Below are positions 33,447 to 42,276 of a DNA stretch of 64,000 nt, one piece after another. The notes under the pieces are model-generated. The model was not told the origin of the DNA. It ran no database searches and saw nothing but the letters and a program-made list of their open reading frames with translations. The number at the start of each line of letters is the position of its first letter. Within the stretch, counting starts at the first letter, position 1. Location of the stretch: contig JACKJA010000002.1 of the NCBI GenBank assembly GCA_020638175.1, positions 1,240,001-1,304,000 of the forward strand, given 5' to 3'. Origin of the DNA: Rhodospirillales bacterium (lineage in GTDB: Bacteria > Pseudomonadota > Alphaproteobacteria > Micavibrionales > Micavibrionaceae). A program made the position numbers and the translations under genes.

Positions 33447-34655
33447 TTATGCCGCACTACGATACGCTGCCAGCGCCGCAATGCCTGGCAGCGTTTTTCC
33501 TTCCAGCCATTCAAGGAAGGCACCGCCCGCCGTTGAAATATAGCTGAAATCGGCCGTAACGCCGGCATTCTCAAGAGCCGCGACCGTGTCGCCGCCACCT
33601 GCGACACTGACAATATCTCCGGCTTTGGTGCGTTCGGCAACCGCGCGGGCCAGATCGTTGGTACCCTTGTCAAACGGTTTAACTTCAAAAACGCCCAGCG
33701 GTCCGTTCCAAAGCACAGTCTTGCATTTGTTCAGGGTAGCAACGGCGTCCGCAATGGCCTGCGGTCCGACATCGACGGCTTCGCGGGCAGGCGGGATGGC
33801 GCTGGACAGCGTAATTTCGCACGGGGCATTTTCCCCGAATTCTTCCACGGTAATCCGGTCCGCCGGCAGGATAATCTGACATCCGGCATCTTCAGCCTCT
33901 TTTGTAATCTGGCGGGCTTCATCCGCCATATCCTGCTCACACAAGGATTTTCCGACTTCATGCCCTTGCGCATAAAGAAACGTTGTGGCCATGCCGCCGC
34001 CGAGCACCAGATAGTCGACTTTTCTGACCATGTTGTGCAGCAAATCCAGCTTGGTCGAGATTTTAGAGCCGCCGACAATCGCCATTACCGGTTTCTGGGG
34101 ATTTTCCAAAGCGTCATTGAGCGCGCTTAATTCGCTTTCCATCAAAAGACCGGCGGCCGTGGGCAACAGGTGCGCGATAGCCTCGGTCGAGGCATGGGCG
34201 CGGTGAGCCGCGGAAAAGGCGTCATTGATGTAAATTTCGCCAAGAGAGGCCAGCTCATGGGCGAACGCCGGGTTGTTTTCTTCTTCTCCCGGATGAAATC
34301 GCAGATTTTCCATCAGGAGAACATCGCCGGGCTGCAACGCATCGGCTTTTTCCTTGGCGGCCACACCAATGCAGTTTTCGGCGAATAAAATGGTGCCCCC
34401 CCAGCTTTTCTCCAGCGCCGGTGGTAAAAAGGCGAGGGAGTATTTGTCATTCGGCTGTCCCTTGGGGCGTCCAAAGTGGGATAAAACAACAATCTTGGCG
34501 CCTTTGCTGCGCAGGTAATCAATGGTGGGTTTCACCCGGTCGATCCGCGTTGTGTCGGTTACGTTTTTATGCTCATCCACCGGCACGTTCAGGTCCGCCC
34601 GCAAAAGAACGGTTTTGTTGATCAGATCAAAATCACGCATGGTTTTAAAGCTCAT
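33447..34655 (-). CDS. pgk: Phosphoglycerate kinase
   Basis: Transfers phosphate between 1,3-bisphosphoglycerate and ADP in glycolysis. The 402 residues show the N-terminal LLRADLNVPVDE, SHFGRPKG, LLMENLRFHPGEE, VGGSKISTKLDLL, the nucleotide-binding WNGPLGVFE and the C-terminal SVAGGGDTVAALE. GGAG precedes ATG 34655. It is downstream of the prolyl aminopeptidase gene by 9 bp, and no other glycolytic gene is nearby. Confidence 0.97.
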   Translation of the reverse strand: MSFKTMRDFDLINKTVLLRADLNVPVDEHKNVTDTTRIDRVKPTIDYLRSKGAKIVVLSHFGRPKGQPNDKYSLAFLPPALEKSWGGTILFAENCIGVAAKEKADALQPGDVLLMENLRFHPGEEENNPAFAHELASLGEIYINDAFSAAHRAHASTEAIAHLLPTAAGLLMESELSALNDALENPQKPVMAIVGGSKISTKLDLLHNMVRKVDYLVLGGGMATTFLYAQGHEVGKSLCEQDMADEARQITKEAEDAGCQIILPADRITVEEFGENAPCEITLSSAIPPAREAVDVGPQAIADAVATLNKCKTVLWNGPLGVFEVKPFDKGTNDLARAVAERTKAGDIVSVAGGGDTVAALENAGVTADFSYISTAGGAFLEWLEGKTLPGIAALAAYRSAA

Positions 34656-34664
34656 AATAATCTC

Positions 34665-35636
34665 CTAACGGATGGTTTTGGCGTTTTCAGTAGCCTCCAG
34701 CAAACGGACGAGCAGGGAGGGGTCGGATGAGGCATGCCCGGCATCGGGCACAACGATATAATCGGCTTCAGGCCATGCCTGATGAAGTTTGTAGGCCGTT
34801 TCTATCGGGCAAACCATGTCATAGCGTCCCTGAACGATCGTTGCCGGGATGTGCCGGATTTTATCAATCCCTTTCATCAGGCTTTTTTCGGGCGGAATGC
34901 ACTGGTGGCGGAAATAATGAGCTTCGATCCGGGCGAGAGCCAAATTCTGGATTTTTTCATTCTCATCTTGCTCATAATCGCCGCGCGGAATCAGGCAGGC
35001 ACAGCCGCCCTCATAAGCGCACCAGCGCTGCGCCGCTTCCATGGCGATGTCTTTGTCATCTCCAAACAGGCGGCTGTAATACGCTTCCAGTAAATTGTCG
35101 CGTTCGGCCTCAGGAATAAAATCGACAAATTGCTCGAAAGCTTCGGGGAAGACGCGGCCCATGCCATAGAGAAACCAGTCGAGCTCTTTTTGCTCGCACA
35201 GAAAAATGCCGCGCAGGATCAAACTGATGCAAGGCTTCGGATGGGCCTGTGCGTAGGCCAGTGACAGGGTGCTGCCCCACGACCCGCCAAACACGTGCCA
35301 GCGCTCGATATTCAAATGATGACGCAGGGCTTCCATGTCGGCGATCAGATCCGCCAACGTATTGTTTTCCGTTCCGCCATGAGGGTTGGAATTGCCGGCC
35401 CCCCGCTGGTCAAACAGGATAATGCGGTAGTGGTCCGGATCGAAATAACGCCGGTGTTTCGGGCCTGTGCCGGAGCCGGGACCGCCATGCACAAAGACGA
35501 TCGGCACGCCGTCCGGGTTGCCGCTTTGCTCCCAGTACAGGGAATGCCCGCCCGTAACATCCAGAAAGCCGGTTGAGTAGGGGGTGATTTCCGGGAACAA
35601 GTCCCGCTTCATCGTATTTTGATTTATGTCCGCCAT
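34665..35636 (-). CDS. pip: Prolyl aminopeptidase (proline iminopeptidase)
   Basis: Serine peptidase of the alpha/beta-hydrolase fold (S33) that removes N-terminal proline. The 323-residue protein carries VFVHGGPGSGTGP, the DQRGAGNSNPHG region, the nucleophile motif GGSWGS, the acid in VQGRYDMVCP and the catalytic His in VPDAGHASSD. No signal peptide, so cytoplasmic. It lies between the SNase-like gene and pgk on the same strand. Confidence 0.93.
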   Translation of the reverse strand: MADINQNTMKRDLFPEITPYSTGFLDVTGGHSLYWEQSGNPDGVPIVFVHGGPGSGTGPKHRRYFDPDHYRIILFDQRGAGNSNPHGGTENNTLADLIADMEALRHHLNIERWHVFGGSWGSTLSLAYAQAHPKPCISLILRGIFLCEQKELDWFLYGMGRVFPEAFEQFVDFIPEAERDNLLEAYYSRLFGDDKDIAMEAAQRWCAYEGGCACLIPRGDYEQDENEKIQNLALARIEAHYFRHQCIPPEKSLMKGIDKIRHIPATIVQGRYDMVCPIETAYKLHQAWPEADYIVVPDAGHASSDPSLLVRLLEATENAKTIR

Positions 35637-35649
35637 GGTTTTTTCTATT

Positions 35650-36483
35650 TCAATTCTCTTCTTCTGGCAAGACCTCTAGCCATGCGGAATCGCTTAAAAC
35701 AATAGAGGGACCGTTGTAATCTTCTAGCCAGCCATGCACTCGCACGCGCTTGCCGCCGAACTGCAACGGGTCAATATTACTTTTGGACATTTGCCGCCGT
35801 ACATCGGAATTCAGAACGATCGTAAAATCGCTGCGCCAGTCATCGCCGAAATTCAGGTAGACGTTGTTCCGCATCATCGCGGTTTTTAAAACGCGCCCCT
35901 CAACAACGGCCCAGCCGTCGGCGGCCTTCATCGCGGTGTCCGGGGTCAAAACCGCATAGCGCTCGTCCGCCCATAGCCCGCGTTTTTCTGTGCGGGCTTT
36001 TTCTTCCAGCGCCAGCATTTGCGCGGCCATCTCGGTGTTGCGGGCGGAGGGCAGGACACGGGCAAGGCCGTTAGCCAGCATCGCCCCCTGTATCCAGACA
36101 TCGCCCTCTTTGCGGGCCAGATGGGCGAGGCCGTGCCCCATGCGGTTTTGGCGTCCCTTGTCTTTATCCATCGTTTGATAAATCGTGACTTGCTGGCCTT
36201 CAAGATTGTCTTTGAGGAATGTCAGGGCCGCCAGAGCATGCGCGCCGGGTTCCGGTAAATTCAGTTCCGGAACATCAAGGCTGGAAAGCTGGATAATCTC
36301 ACCTTTTTTAGTGCGCATACGCAAAGGGTCGATAATCTGGTCGACAACCGCCGTATTGTCCATCAGGCGCAGCCCCGTGAAGTCTCCTTGTGGCAAAGGA
36401 ATGTCCGCAGCCTCTTCCTGTGCGCGGGCAGACATGCTAAAAAAACTGGTCAGGATTAACAAACAAACTAATATGGTTTTCAT
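35650..36483 (-). CDS. Secreted staphylococcal-nuclease-like protein
   Basis: A 277-residue exported protein. The signal peptide is evident (MKTILVCLLILTSFFSMSARA). The next ~150 residues have the SNase fold pattern: IQLSSLDVPELNLPEPGAHALAALTFLKD, a KDKGRQNRMGHGLAHLA segment in place of the DRYGRxLA region, QGAMLANGLARVLP and EEKARTEKRGLWADE. Nuclease activity is uncertain because the catalytic region is divergent. A ~90-residue C-terminal part contains a possible OB-like domain. ATG 36483 is chosen because the signal peptide starts there. Confidence 0.82.
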   Translation of the reverse strand: MKTILVCLLILTSFFSMSARAQEEAADIPLPQGDFTGLRLMDNTAVVDQIIDPLRMRTKKGEIIQLSSLDVPELNLPEPGAHALAALTFLKDNLEGQQVTIYQTMDKDKGRQNRMGHGLAHLARKEGDVWIQGAMLANGLARVLPSARNTEMAAQMLALEEKARTEKRGLWADERYAVLTPDTAMKAADGWAVVEGRVLKTAMMRNNVYLNFGDDWRSDFTIVLNSDVRRQMSKSNIDPLQFGGKRVRVHGWLEDYNGPSIVLSDSAWLEVLPEEEN

Positions 36484-37981
36484 GATGGCTATAAGATGTA
36501 TCGCAAAGGGCGCATTTGGCAAGCATTTGATGATGTTGGCCATGGCTTGTACGGCTGTTTTTTCTCTGGCGGGGTGTTCGACAAACCCGGCAACCGGCCA
36601 GTCGCAATTTACCGCCCTGATGTCTCCGGCGCAGGAAAACAAGGTGGGCGCCGATGAACACCAGAATGTCATGAAAACTTACGGCACCGATAACGTCGAT
36701 CCGGCGCTGCAGAGCTATGTCGGGCAGATCGGCGCCCGCGTTTCGAAAAACACCGAACGTCCCGATGTTCAGTACAAATTTTATGTGATCGACACACCGA
36801 TGGTAAACGCCTTTGCCATACCGGGGGGCTATATTTATGCTTCGCGTGGTTTGGTGGCATTGGCAAACAGCGAGTCCGAGCTGGCCGGGGTGCTGGCGCA
36901 CGAAGTGGGGCACATCACCGGTCGTCATTCGGCGGAGCGGTATTCCCGCGGGGTTTTGACATCCTTGGGCGCAACGGCATTGTCGATTGCGCTGGATAGT
37001 CAGGCCGCGTCGCAGGCGATTGGTATTGGCTCGGACCTCTATATGAAATCCTATTCCCGTGGTCAGGAAAGCGAAGCTGATGCTCTGGGAATCCGTTATC
37101 TTTATAAGGGCGGCTATGATCCTGATGCGATGGCCGGGTTCCTCAGCAATCTGGAAGCGCAAACCTCTCTGGATCAGGTCTTGGCCGGCCGTGGGGAAAA
37201 AACGGAAACCTCTGACTTTTTCTCCACGCACCCGAATACGGCAAAACGCGTACAGGAAGCCCGCGCCCTTTCCGCTAGTTATCCGCAAGGCCCGGATGAA
37301 GTTGACCGGGATCGCTATTTGAAGGCGCTCGACGGTCTGGTTTATGGCGACAGCCCCAAACAAGGGATGGTGCGGGGCCGGTCATTCTATCATCCGGGAA
37401 TGGACTTTACCTTTCAGGTGCCTGCCGGATTCCGGATCGACAATCAGCCCGCGCAGGTCGTCGCCACTGATAAAAACGGAACCATCATTTTATTCGATGC
37501 GGCCGGTAATCCGGACAAACTCGACAGCGCCAGCTATCTGAGCCGCGTCTGGCTGAAGGGGGAAGTCCCGGCGGGCGGTATAGAGCGCCTCACGGTGAAC
37601 GGCAAACCTGCCGCCACGACATCCTTGCCCGGCACAATTAATAACCGGAGCGTAACAGTGCGTCTGGTGGCTGTTGAGTGGGGGCCGGGCCGTATTTTTC
37701 GTTTCCAGATGGCTGTCCCGGCGGGTGCGCCCGCCGCATTGATCGAAGAGCTGCAACGCACAACGTATAGCTTGCGGCCCATGACGGCGCAGGAAAAACG
37801 GGATATCAAGCCATACCGCATCTGGATTGTGACGGCACAGGCCGGTGATACGGCGGCGTCACTGGGGCGGCGGATGCCGTTTGACAGCCTGCAAGAAGAA
37901 CGTTTCCGGGTTTTGAATGGCTTGAAAGCCGGTGAAAATCTGGTTGCCGGTCGGCTCTACAAAATTATCTCCACGCAGTAA
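36482..37981 (+). CDS. M48-family metallopeptidase lipoprotein (BepA-like)
   Basis: Envelope zinc protease of about 499 residues. A lipobox (SLAGC, Cys near 32) anchors it; HEVGH at ~140-144 with Glu in ESEAD near 198 supplies the zinc site. The first 250 residues match the YfgC/BepA-type peptidase that maintains outer-membrane proteins. A C-terminal extension of ~200 residues follows and ends in a LysM-like stretch (WIVTAQAGDTAASLGRRM, NLVAGRLYKIIS). The start is uncertain: ATG 36482 and 36485, or 36530/36533, lack a clear ribosome-binding site. Confidence 0.88.
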   Translation: MMAIRCIAKGAFGKHLMMLAMACTAVFSLAGCSTNPATGQSQFTALMSPAQENKVGADEHQNVMKTYGTDNVDPALQSYVGQIGARVSKNTERPDVQYKFYVIDTPMVNAFAIPGGYIYASRGLVALANSESELAGVLAHEVGHITGRHSAERYSRGVLTSLGATALSIALDSQAASQAIGIGSDLYMKSYSRGQESEADALGIRYLYKGGYDPDAMAGFLSNLEAQTSLDQVLAGRGEKTETSDFFSTHPNTAKRVQEARALSASYPQGPDEVDRDRYLKALDGLVYGDSPKQGMVRGRSFYHPGMDFTFQVPAGFRIDNQPAQVVATDKNGTIILFDAAGNPDKLDSASYLSRVWLKGEVPAGGIERLTVNGKPAATTSLPGTINNRSVTVRLVAVEWGPGRIFRFQMAVPAGAPAALIEELQRTTYSLRPMTAQEKRDIKPYRIWIVTAQAGDTAASLGRRMPFDSLQEERFRVLNGLKAGENLVAGRLYKIISTQ

Positions 37982-37993
37982 AACAGTTAGAGC

Positions 37994-38027
37994 AAAAAAA
38001 CCGGATTGGCTGGGAGCCAATCCGGTC
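37994..38027 (-). terminator. Intrinsic terminator of rpoH
   Basis: A perfect 12-bp stem (38001-38012 with 38016-38027) with a three-base loop is followed on the - strand by a T-run (37994-38000). It lies between the rpoH stop and the M48 gene. Confidence 0.9.
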
Positions 38028-38050
38028 ACAGAGGTGCTTACGGGGAAACT

Positions 38051-38941
38051 TTATAAAATCGTCTGGAGCAGGGTTTGAGAATCCGGAATATGGCGCCCAA
38101 CGGATTCGCGTAATTTTTCCATCGCGCGGGATTCCAGTTGGCGGACGCGTTCCTTGCTGATGCCAAGCTGCTGCCCTAATTCTTCAAGCGTGACAACCTC
38201 GTCACCGAGATGCCGCTGGCGGATAATATTTTGTTCGCGGGCGCTGAGCGTGCCGAGGGCTTCGGCCAGCCAGCGGGAGCGTGTCTCTGCATCTTTCATG
38301 CCGATAACGACCTCTTCCGGGGAAGGGGACTCATCAGCCAGAAGACTTTGAAAATCATCTTCGCTGTTCTCGCCAATGGTCATGTTCAATGAGTGGTCGT
38401 TGCCCGACAGCCGTGATTCCATAGAGCGGACATCACGCACTTTCACGTTCAGTTTTTCTGCGATTTTTTCCCGGCCGTTCTCATCGAGAGGCGCGCCGTT
38501 ATTGTCGTTTTCAATCTTGGACTTCAGGCGCCGCAGGTTGAAAAACAGCGATTTCTGCGCGGCCGTCGTGCCGGTACGAACGATCGACCAGTTACGCAGA
38601 ACGTAATCCTGAATCGCTGCCCGAATCCACCATGTCGCATAAGTTGAAAAACGAACCTCACGAGACGGATCAAAGCGCTCAGCAGCTTGCATCAGGCCAA
38701 TATTGCCTTCCTGAATAAGATCGCCCATCGGCAGGCCGTAATTCCTAAATTTGGCCGCCATAGCCACAACCAGCCGTGCATAGGATTTGATCAGGAGGTG
38801 AAGGGCTTTCTCGTCGCCTTTCTCTTTCCAGCGGAGCGCGAGATCATGCTCCTCACCACGTTCAAGCATCGGCTCATGCATAGCTTGCCGGATATAATCG
38901 AGATTTGCCTTCTGTGTATGTGCGTCGTCAATGTGTGCCAT
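38051..38941 (-). CDS. rpoH: RNA polymerase sigma factor RpoH (sigma-32)
   Basis: Heat-shock sigma factor. The 296-residue product has region 2 (LIKSYARLVVAMAAKFRNYG, GDLIQEGNIGLMQAAERFDP, FSTYATWWIRAAIQDYVLRN), the RpoH box near QKSLFFNLRRLK, and region 4 (TLEELGQQLGISKERVRQLE). ATG 38941 with GAAGGGGGC upstream is preferred; a longer frame from TTG 38986 contains that ribosome-binding site inside it. Alphaproteobacteria often have more than one RpoH. The gene has its own terminator. Confidence 0.95.
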   Translation of the reverse strand: MAHIDDAHTQKANLDYIRQAMHEPMLERGEEHDLALRWKEKGDEKALHLLIKSYARLVVAMAAKFRNYGLPMGDLIQEGNIGLMQAAERFDPSREVRFSTYATWWIRAAIQDYVLRNWSIVRTGTTAAQKSLFFNLRRLKSKIENDNNGAPLDENGREKIAEKLNVKVRDVRSMESRLSGNDHSLNMTIGENSEDDFQSLLADESPSPEEVVIGMKDAETRSRWLAEALGTLSAREQNIIRQRHLGDEVVTLEELGQQLGISKERVRQLESRAMEKLRESVGRHIPDSQTLLQTIL

Positions 38942-39131
38942 GATCGACTGCCCCCTTCTTGAGATAGACTCATAATCCTGTTTCAAATTAAAAACAATAC
39001 CGATTTAGTATTCTTTATTTGTGAGAGTCATACGAAAGGTTTCAGAAGATAGTTCATAAAAAATGACATTTATTTTTTATGATTAAATATCAGATATATA
39101 AAGGTTATATTATAGAAAATAATAAGGAGGA

Positions 39132-39950
39132 TCAGGATTCCAGTATTTCAAAAACATCCCCGTCCGGTGCAAAGCCGGCACAGATAAGGCCGCCGCCAAA
39201 CCCGCAGCCACCGTCGATTGTCGCCGTTATGCAGTTAATATGAACGCCGGCATGGATGGGATCATACCCCCGTATGACTTTTTGAAAAGGCTCGTAGGGC
39301 AGGGTGATGTTGCTGAACATTTTCCCGCCCCACCAGAAGCTATCCCCCTGATCGCCGAGTTTGCGGGCCGGATCAAGACCGGCATTGACGAAAAGCATGG
39401 GATAGAGGGAGTCTTGCGGCGTGAAGGCCGCCCGGCGGAGCTGGGTATAAAAGGTGTCATGACCAGGCTGGCGGCGCAGGGCATCACGGACCTTTCCCGT
39501 CCAGCGCGTCAGGCTCATAACACCCTCCTGAGCGGCGATGATACCGTCATGGGGGCTGAGGCCGTAAGACTCAAGAGCCGGGCTCAGGCCGTGGCCGAGC
39601 ATCCATAAAAACGTATCCGAGGGATTGGGCGAAAATTGTAATTGCAAAAGCTTTTGCCAGATTTCTTCCTGACCGCCGCGCAGATAGACAATATCACTGG
39701 CCATCATGCCGGGGCGGGCCATGACAGAGCGTCGAAAAGTCAAAAGCTCGTCGACGACCTCACGCGATTCCATGCCGTAACCGCTGTAATTCCCCAGATA
39801 AACCAGCCGGTCGCCGGGGCGGATGTGGGGGAACAGATTGTCATGAAGGGCCATCAGCCGTTCGCAGTCGCCGTGAACGGCGGAAAGCGCCCAAATTCTG
39901 TTAGGGCGACCGAGAGATGTAAAGCGTGTGTCTGACAGGTCCTGATACAC
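39132..39950 (-). CDS. Degenerate metallophosphoesterase-like protein
   Basis: A 272-residue protein with the outline of a calcineurin-type Ser/Thr phosphatase or Ap4A hydrolase, but with metal ligands replaced. The DxH motif reads SAVHGD (Asp replaced by Ala, His kept), GDYVDRG reads LGNYSGYG (Asp replaced by Asn), GNHE reads RGGQEE, and the later VHAG-type motif reads VNAGLDP. Spacing between these segments is preserved, so the fold probably remains while catalysis is lost or changed. The start is GTG 39950 with a TATAAT promoter upstream. Ends in a Gly-rich IDGGCGFGGGLICAGF segment. Confidence 0.82.
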   Translation of the reverse strand: MYQDLSDTRFTSLGRPNRIWALSAVHGDCERLMALHDNLFPHIRPGDRLVYLGNYSGYGMESREVVDELLTFRRSVMARPGMMASDIVYLRGGQEEIWQKLLQLQFSPNPSDTFLWMLGHGLSPALESYGLSPHDGIIAAQEGVMSLTRWTGKVRDALRRQPGHDTFYTQLRRAAFTPQDSLYPMLFVNAGLDPARKLGDQGDSFWWGGKMFSNITLPYEPFQKVIRGYDPIHAGVHINCITATIDGGCGFGGGLICAGFAPDGDVFEILES

Positions 39951-40024
39951 GAAAGGCTCTTTTAAAAAATGGTCAGAAGCGACCGAAGGAAGGAGGGAAT
40001 CGATAGGTTCCCAGAATCACTGTT

Positions 40025-40052
40025 ATTATACAGGAAGATCAGTAGGATACAA
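40025..40052 (-). promoter_or_regulatory. Sigma70-type promoter for the phosphoesterase-like gene
   Basis: On the - strand TTGTAT (40052-40047) and a perfect TATAAT (40030-40025) are separated by 16 bp, about 75 bp before the GTG start. Confidence 0.55.
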
Positions 40053-40055
40053 AAT

Positions 40056-40064
40056 TTATCCACA
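40056..40064 (+). promoter_or_regulatory. Single consensus DnaA box
   Basis: TTATCCACA matches the DnaA-box consensus exactly and sits just upstream of the -35 element of the phosphoesterase-like gene. A lone 9-mer can occur by chance. Confidence 0.3.
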
Positions 40065-40077
40065 TCTTGGCGCAGAA

Positions 40078-40115
40078 AATAAAAAGCCCCCGCTTTTAAG
40101 GCAGAGGCTTTTTAT
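40078..40115 (-). terminator. Terminator of carD
   Basis: An imperfect stem (AAAAAGCC...GGCTTTTT type) between 40081 and 40113, followed on the - strand by a T-rich run. It ends the carD unit before the phosphoesterase-like gene. Confidence 0.75.
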
Positions 40116-40141
40116 ATGGAGGAGGTCTATAAAACTTTTGC

Positions 40142-40660
40142 TTAGGCGGCTTTGGCGTCTGCCGTGCCCATCATCTCTTCAAGCTGTTGAGAGGCTTCAC
40201 CTTCCGTGATTTTCTCGACGGCGGCCACTTCACGGGCCAGACGTTCAAGAGCGGATTGGTAAATCTGGCGCTCGCTGTAGGATTGCTCCGTGTCGTCATT
40301 GCTGCGTTTCAGGTCGCGCAAGACTTCGGCAATCGCAACCGGGTCGCCGGAATTGATCTTGGTTTCGTATTCCTGAGCGCGGCGGCTCCACATCGTACGG
40401 CGAATGCGGGAACGACCTTTCAGGGTCTCAAGGGCATCTTGCAGACGATCTTCGGTGCTCAGCTTGCGCAAACCTACGCGGGCAACATTCATAGCCGGAA
40501 CCTTCAAGCGCATACGATCTTTTTCAAAAGAGATCGTGTACAAGGTCATATCCATGCCGGCGACCACTTCGGTCTTAATATCCTCGACACGGCCAACGCC
40601 ATGTACCGGGTAAACAACATAATCGCCTGTAGTGAAATCGAAGTTATCGTTGCCAGCCAT
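40142..40660 (-). CDS. carD: CarD-family transcriptional regulator
   Basis: Binds RNA polymerase beta and stabilises open promoter complexes, notably at rRNA promoters. The 172 residues begin with the RNA-polymerase-interacting domain (FTTGDYVVYPVHGVGRVEDI, ISFEKDRMRLKVPAMNV) and continue as a helical C-terminal DNA-binding part (RRTMWSRRAQEYETKINSGD, ALERLAREVAAVEKIT). GGGAAG precedes ATG 40660. In alphaproteobacteria CarD-like proteins also link to stress adaptation. It is downstream of fdxA on the same strand but 277 bp away. Confidence 0.95.
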   Translation of the reverse strand: MAGNDNFDFTTGDYVVYPVHGVGRVEDIKTEVVAGMDMTLYTISFEKDRMRLKVPAMNVARVGLRKLSTEDRLQDALETLKGRSRIRRTMWSRRAQEYETKINSGDPVAIAEVLRDLKRSNDDTEQSYSERQIYQSALERLAREVAAVEKITEGEASQQLEEMMGTADAKAA

Positions 40661-40937
40661 TTATCTTCCCTTTTCGTTATATGATGCATTTTTTATTTAA
40701 CTACGGGCCAAAAAACAGTTTTTTAGCGATTACAAAAAGTTAGCCCATTGACCTAAAGCTCTTTGTGAAGCCACGGTCACCGTTATTTCTCTTATACGGG
40801 CAAAAACCTCTTGTCTTGCAGTGAAGGTGAGTATAGTAAAAAATTTGTAAATTTTCAACTTTTAATTCCAGAATTCTCATACAAAACGAATCGGATCGTA
40901 ATTGACCCGTTCTGAGACTCGGAATATACGGAGGTTT

Positions 40938-41276
40938 TTAATCGCCTTCGCCGGGGTTGGGGCTGAAGTCGCTTTCAAATTTGCCGGGCTTGTCTTTGAA
41001 TTCTTCGGCTTCCGGCAGTTTGTCTTTTTTACGCGTAATGTTCGGCCATTTCTCAGAGTATTCCCGGTTCAGCTCCAGGAACTTCTGGCCCAACGGGTGG
41101 GAATCGTCAACGATGGCTTCAATGGGGCATTCCGGTTCGCACACACCGCAATCGATGCATTCATCCGGATGGATCACCAGCATGTTTTCGCCTTCGTAGA
41201 AACAGTCAACCGGACAAACCTCGACACAGTCGGTATATTTGCAACGAATACAATTATCGGTAACGACGAATGTCAT
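40938..41276 (-). CDS. fdxA: 7Fe ferredoxin FdxA
   Basis: Small electron carrier with one [3Fe-4S] and one [4Fe-4S] cluster. The 112-residue protein carries cysteines at 9, 12, 17, 21, 25, 40, 43, 46 and 50 in the CIRCKYTDCVEVCPVDC and CIDCGVCEPEC blocks, then the ~50-residue C-terminal extension (KFLELNREYSEKWPNI) typical of the alphaproteobacterial/azotobacter type. ATG 41276 follows AAGGAGC; a longer frame upstream is not ferredoxin-like. Confidence 0.95.
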   Translation of the reverse strand: MTFVVTDNCIRCKYTDCVEVCPVDCFYEGENMLVIHPDECIDCGVCEPECPIEAIVDDSHPLGQKFLELNREYSEKWPNITRKKDKLPEAEEFKDKPGKFESDFSPNPGEGD

Positions 41277-41346
41277 GGCGGATAGCTCCTTCTTGCCGGG
41301 TTTCGTTGCTGCGTTTATGACATGGTTCGGAGAAGATTTCCAGTCC

Positions 41347-42276
41347 CTAAACGGCAACCACAGGATCAGTAAGTTCTAATGTGCACTTGTCAGCGTTTGC
41401 GGTCAAGCGGGCTTTACCACCAACCGGGAATGTAAGTAACTGTCCGAGATGCCCAAACGGAGCGTTCATGATAACAGGAATATCTCTATCACTTGTATGC
41501 TCCCGAACAATGTCTTCTAGTGTGAAGCCAAACGGCATACCTGTATCCAAAGGCTTGCCGAAGTCTCCAAGGATTAATCCTGAAATTTGATCGAATACAC
41601 CCGTATTGCGTAAATGAATTAACATCCGATCATACCGTGATAGCTCATCTCCAACATCCTCTATAAACAGGATAGCCCCGTTAAAATCGGGCTGATAGGG
41701 CGTCCCCATCAGGCTCATAAAAACGCTAAGACATCCTCCGACAAGGTGTCCCTCAGATTGTCCGGCAGCGATAACTTTTCCATTTTCTAAAAAAAGAGAC
41801 TGAGCCTTTCCGGATAAAAGCGATATTCCTTGATCCAAGTATTTTTTATCGAGGCGAAACAGGCGCCCCATGTCAGGGCCGTGAAAACCGATAAGGCCGA
41901 CTTTTGTGTACAAACCGTTCAATAAAACAGTCAGGTCACTAAAACCCATAATGATTTTAGGGTGAGATAACAATAAACCGTAATCAATACCATCGAGCAT
42001 TAATCCGGAACGGTTACCACCGCAGGCTGAAATGATCGCTTTAATATCAGGATTAAGCAAAAGCTCTCGCAAGGCAGAACATTTCTGATCGGGCGATCCG
42101 GCAGATTGATTGCAAGTTTCATATGTCTGAGGATGAATAAAGACGTTATATCCGTTTTCTTTAAGAAGCGCCGCTGACTTTTCAATACTATCCGGATTGG
42201 CTCGGCTTGACGGCGCCATAATGCCGATCGTATCGCCAGGGCGCAGGGCAGGGGGAAGGATAGGGGGATGGCTCAT
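41347..42276 (-). CDS. LD-carboxypeptidase, peptidase family S66
   Basis: Cytoplasmic serine peptidase that trims the terminal D-Ala from murein tetrapeptides during cell-wall recycling; the family also contains the microcin-resistance protein MccF. The 309 residues show ISACGGNRSG, the nucleophile in GFSDLT (S113), the Glu in LFIEDVGDE and the catalytic His in NAPFGH. Start ATG 42276 overlaps the photolyase stop (ATGA). The codon choice appears more AT-rich than in phrB. Confidence 0.9.
   Translation of the reverse strand: MSHPPILPPALRPGDTIGIMAPSSRANPDSIEKSAALLKENGYNVFIHPQTYETCNQSAGSPDQKCSALRELLLNPDIKAIISACGGNRSGLMLDGIDYGLLLSHPKIIMGFSDLTVLLNGLYTKVGLIGFHGPDMGRLFRLDKKYLDQGISLLSGKAQSLFLENGKVIAAGQSEGHLVGGCLSVFMSLMGTPYQPDFNGAILFIEDVGDELSRYDRMLIHLRNTGVFDQISGLILGDFGKPLDTGMPFGFTLEDIVREHTSDRDIPVIMNAPFGHLGQLLTFPVGGKARLTANADKCTLELTDPVVAV

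Noticed and set aside
40056..40064. Replication origin suggested by a DnaA box
   Set aside because: Only one box is seen, with no cluster, no AT-rich unwinding region and no dnaA/dnaN nearby.
40661..40937. tRNA or small RNA in the carD-fdxA gap
   Set aside because: No cloverleaf, no clear hairpin with T-run, and an AT-rich composition typical of a promoter region.
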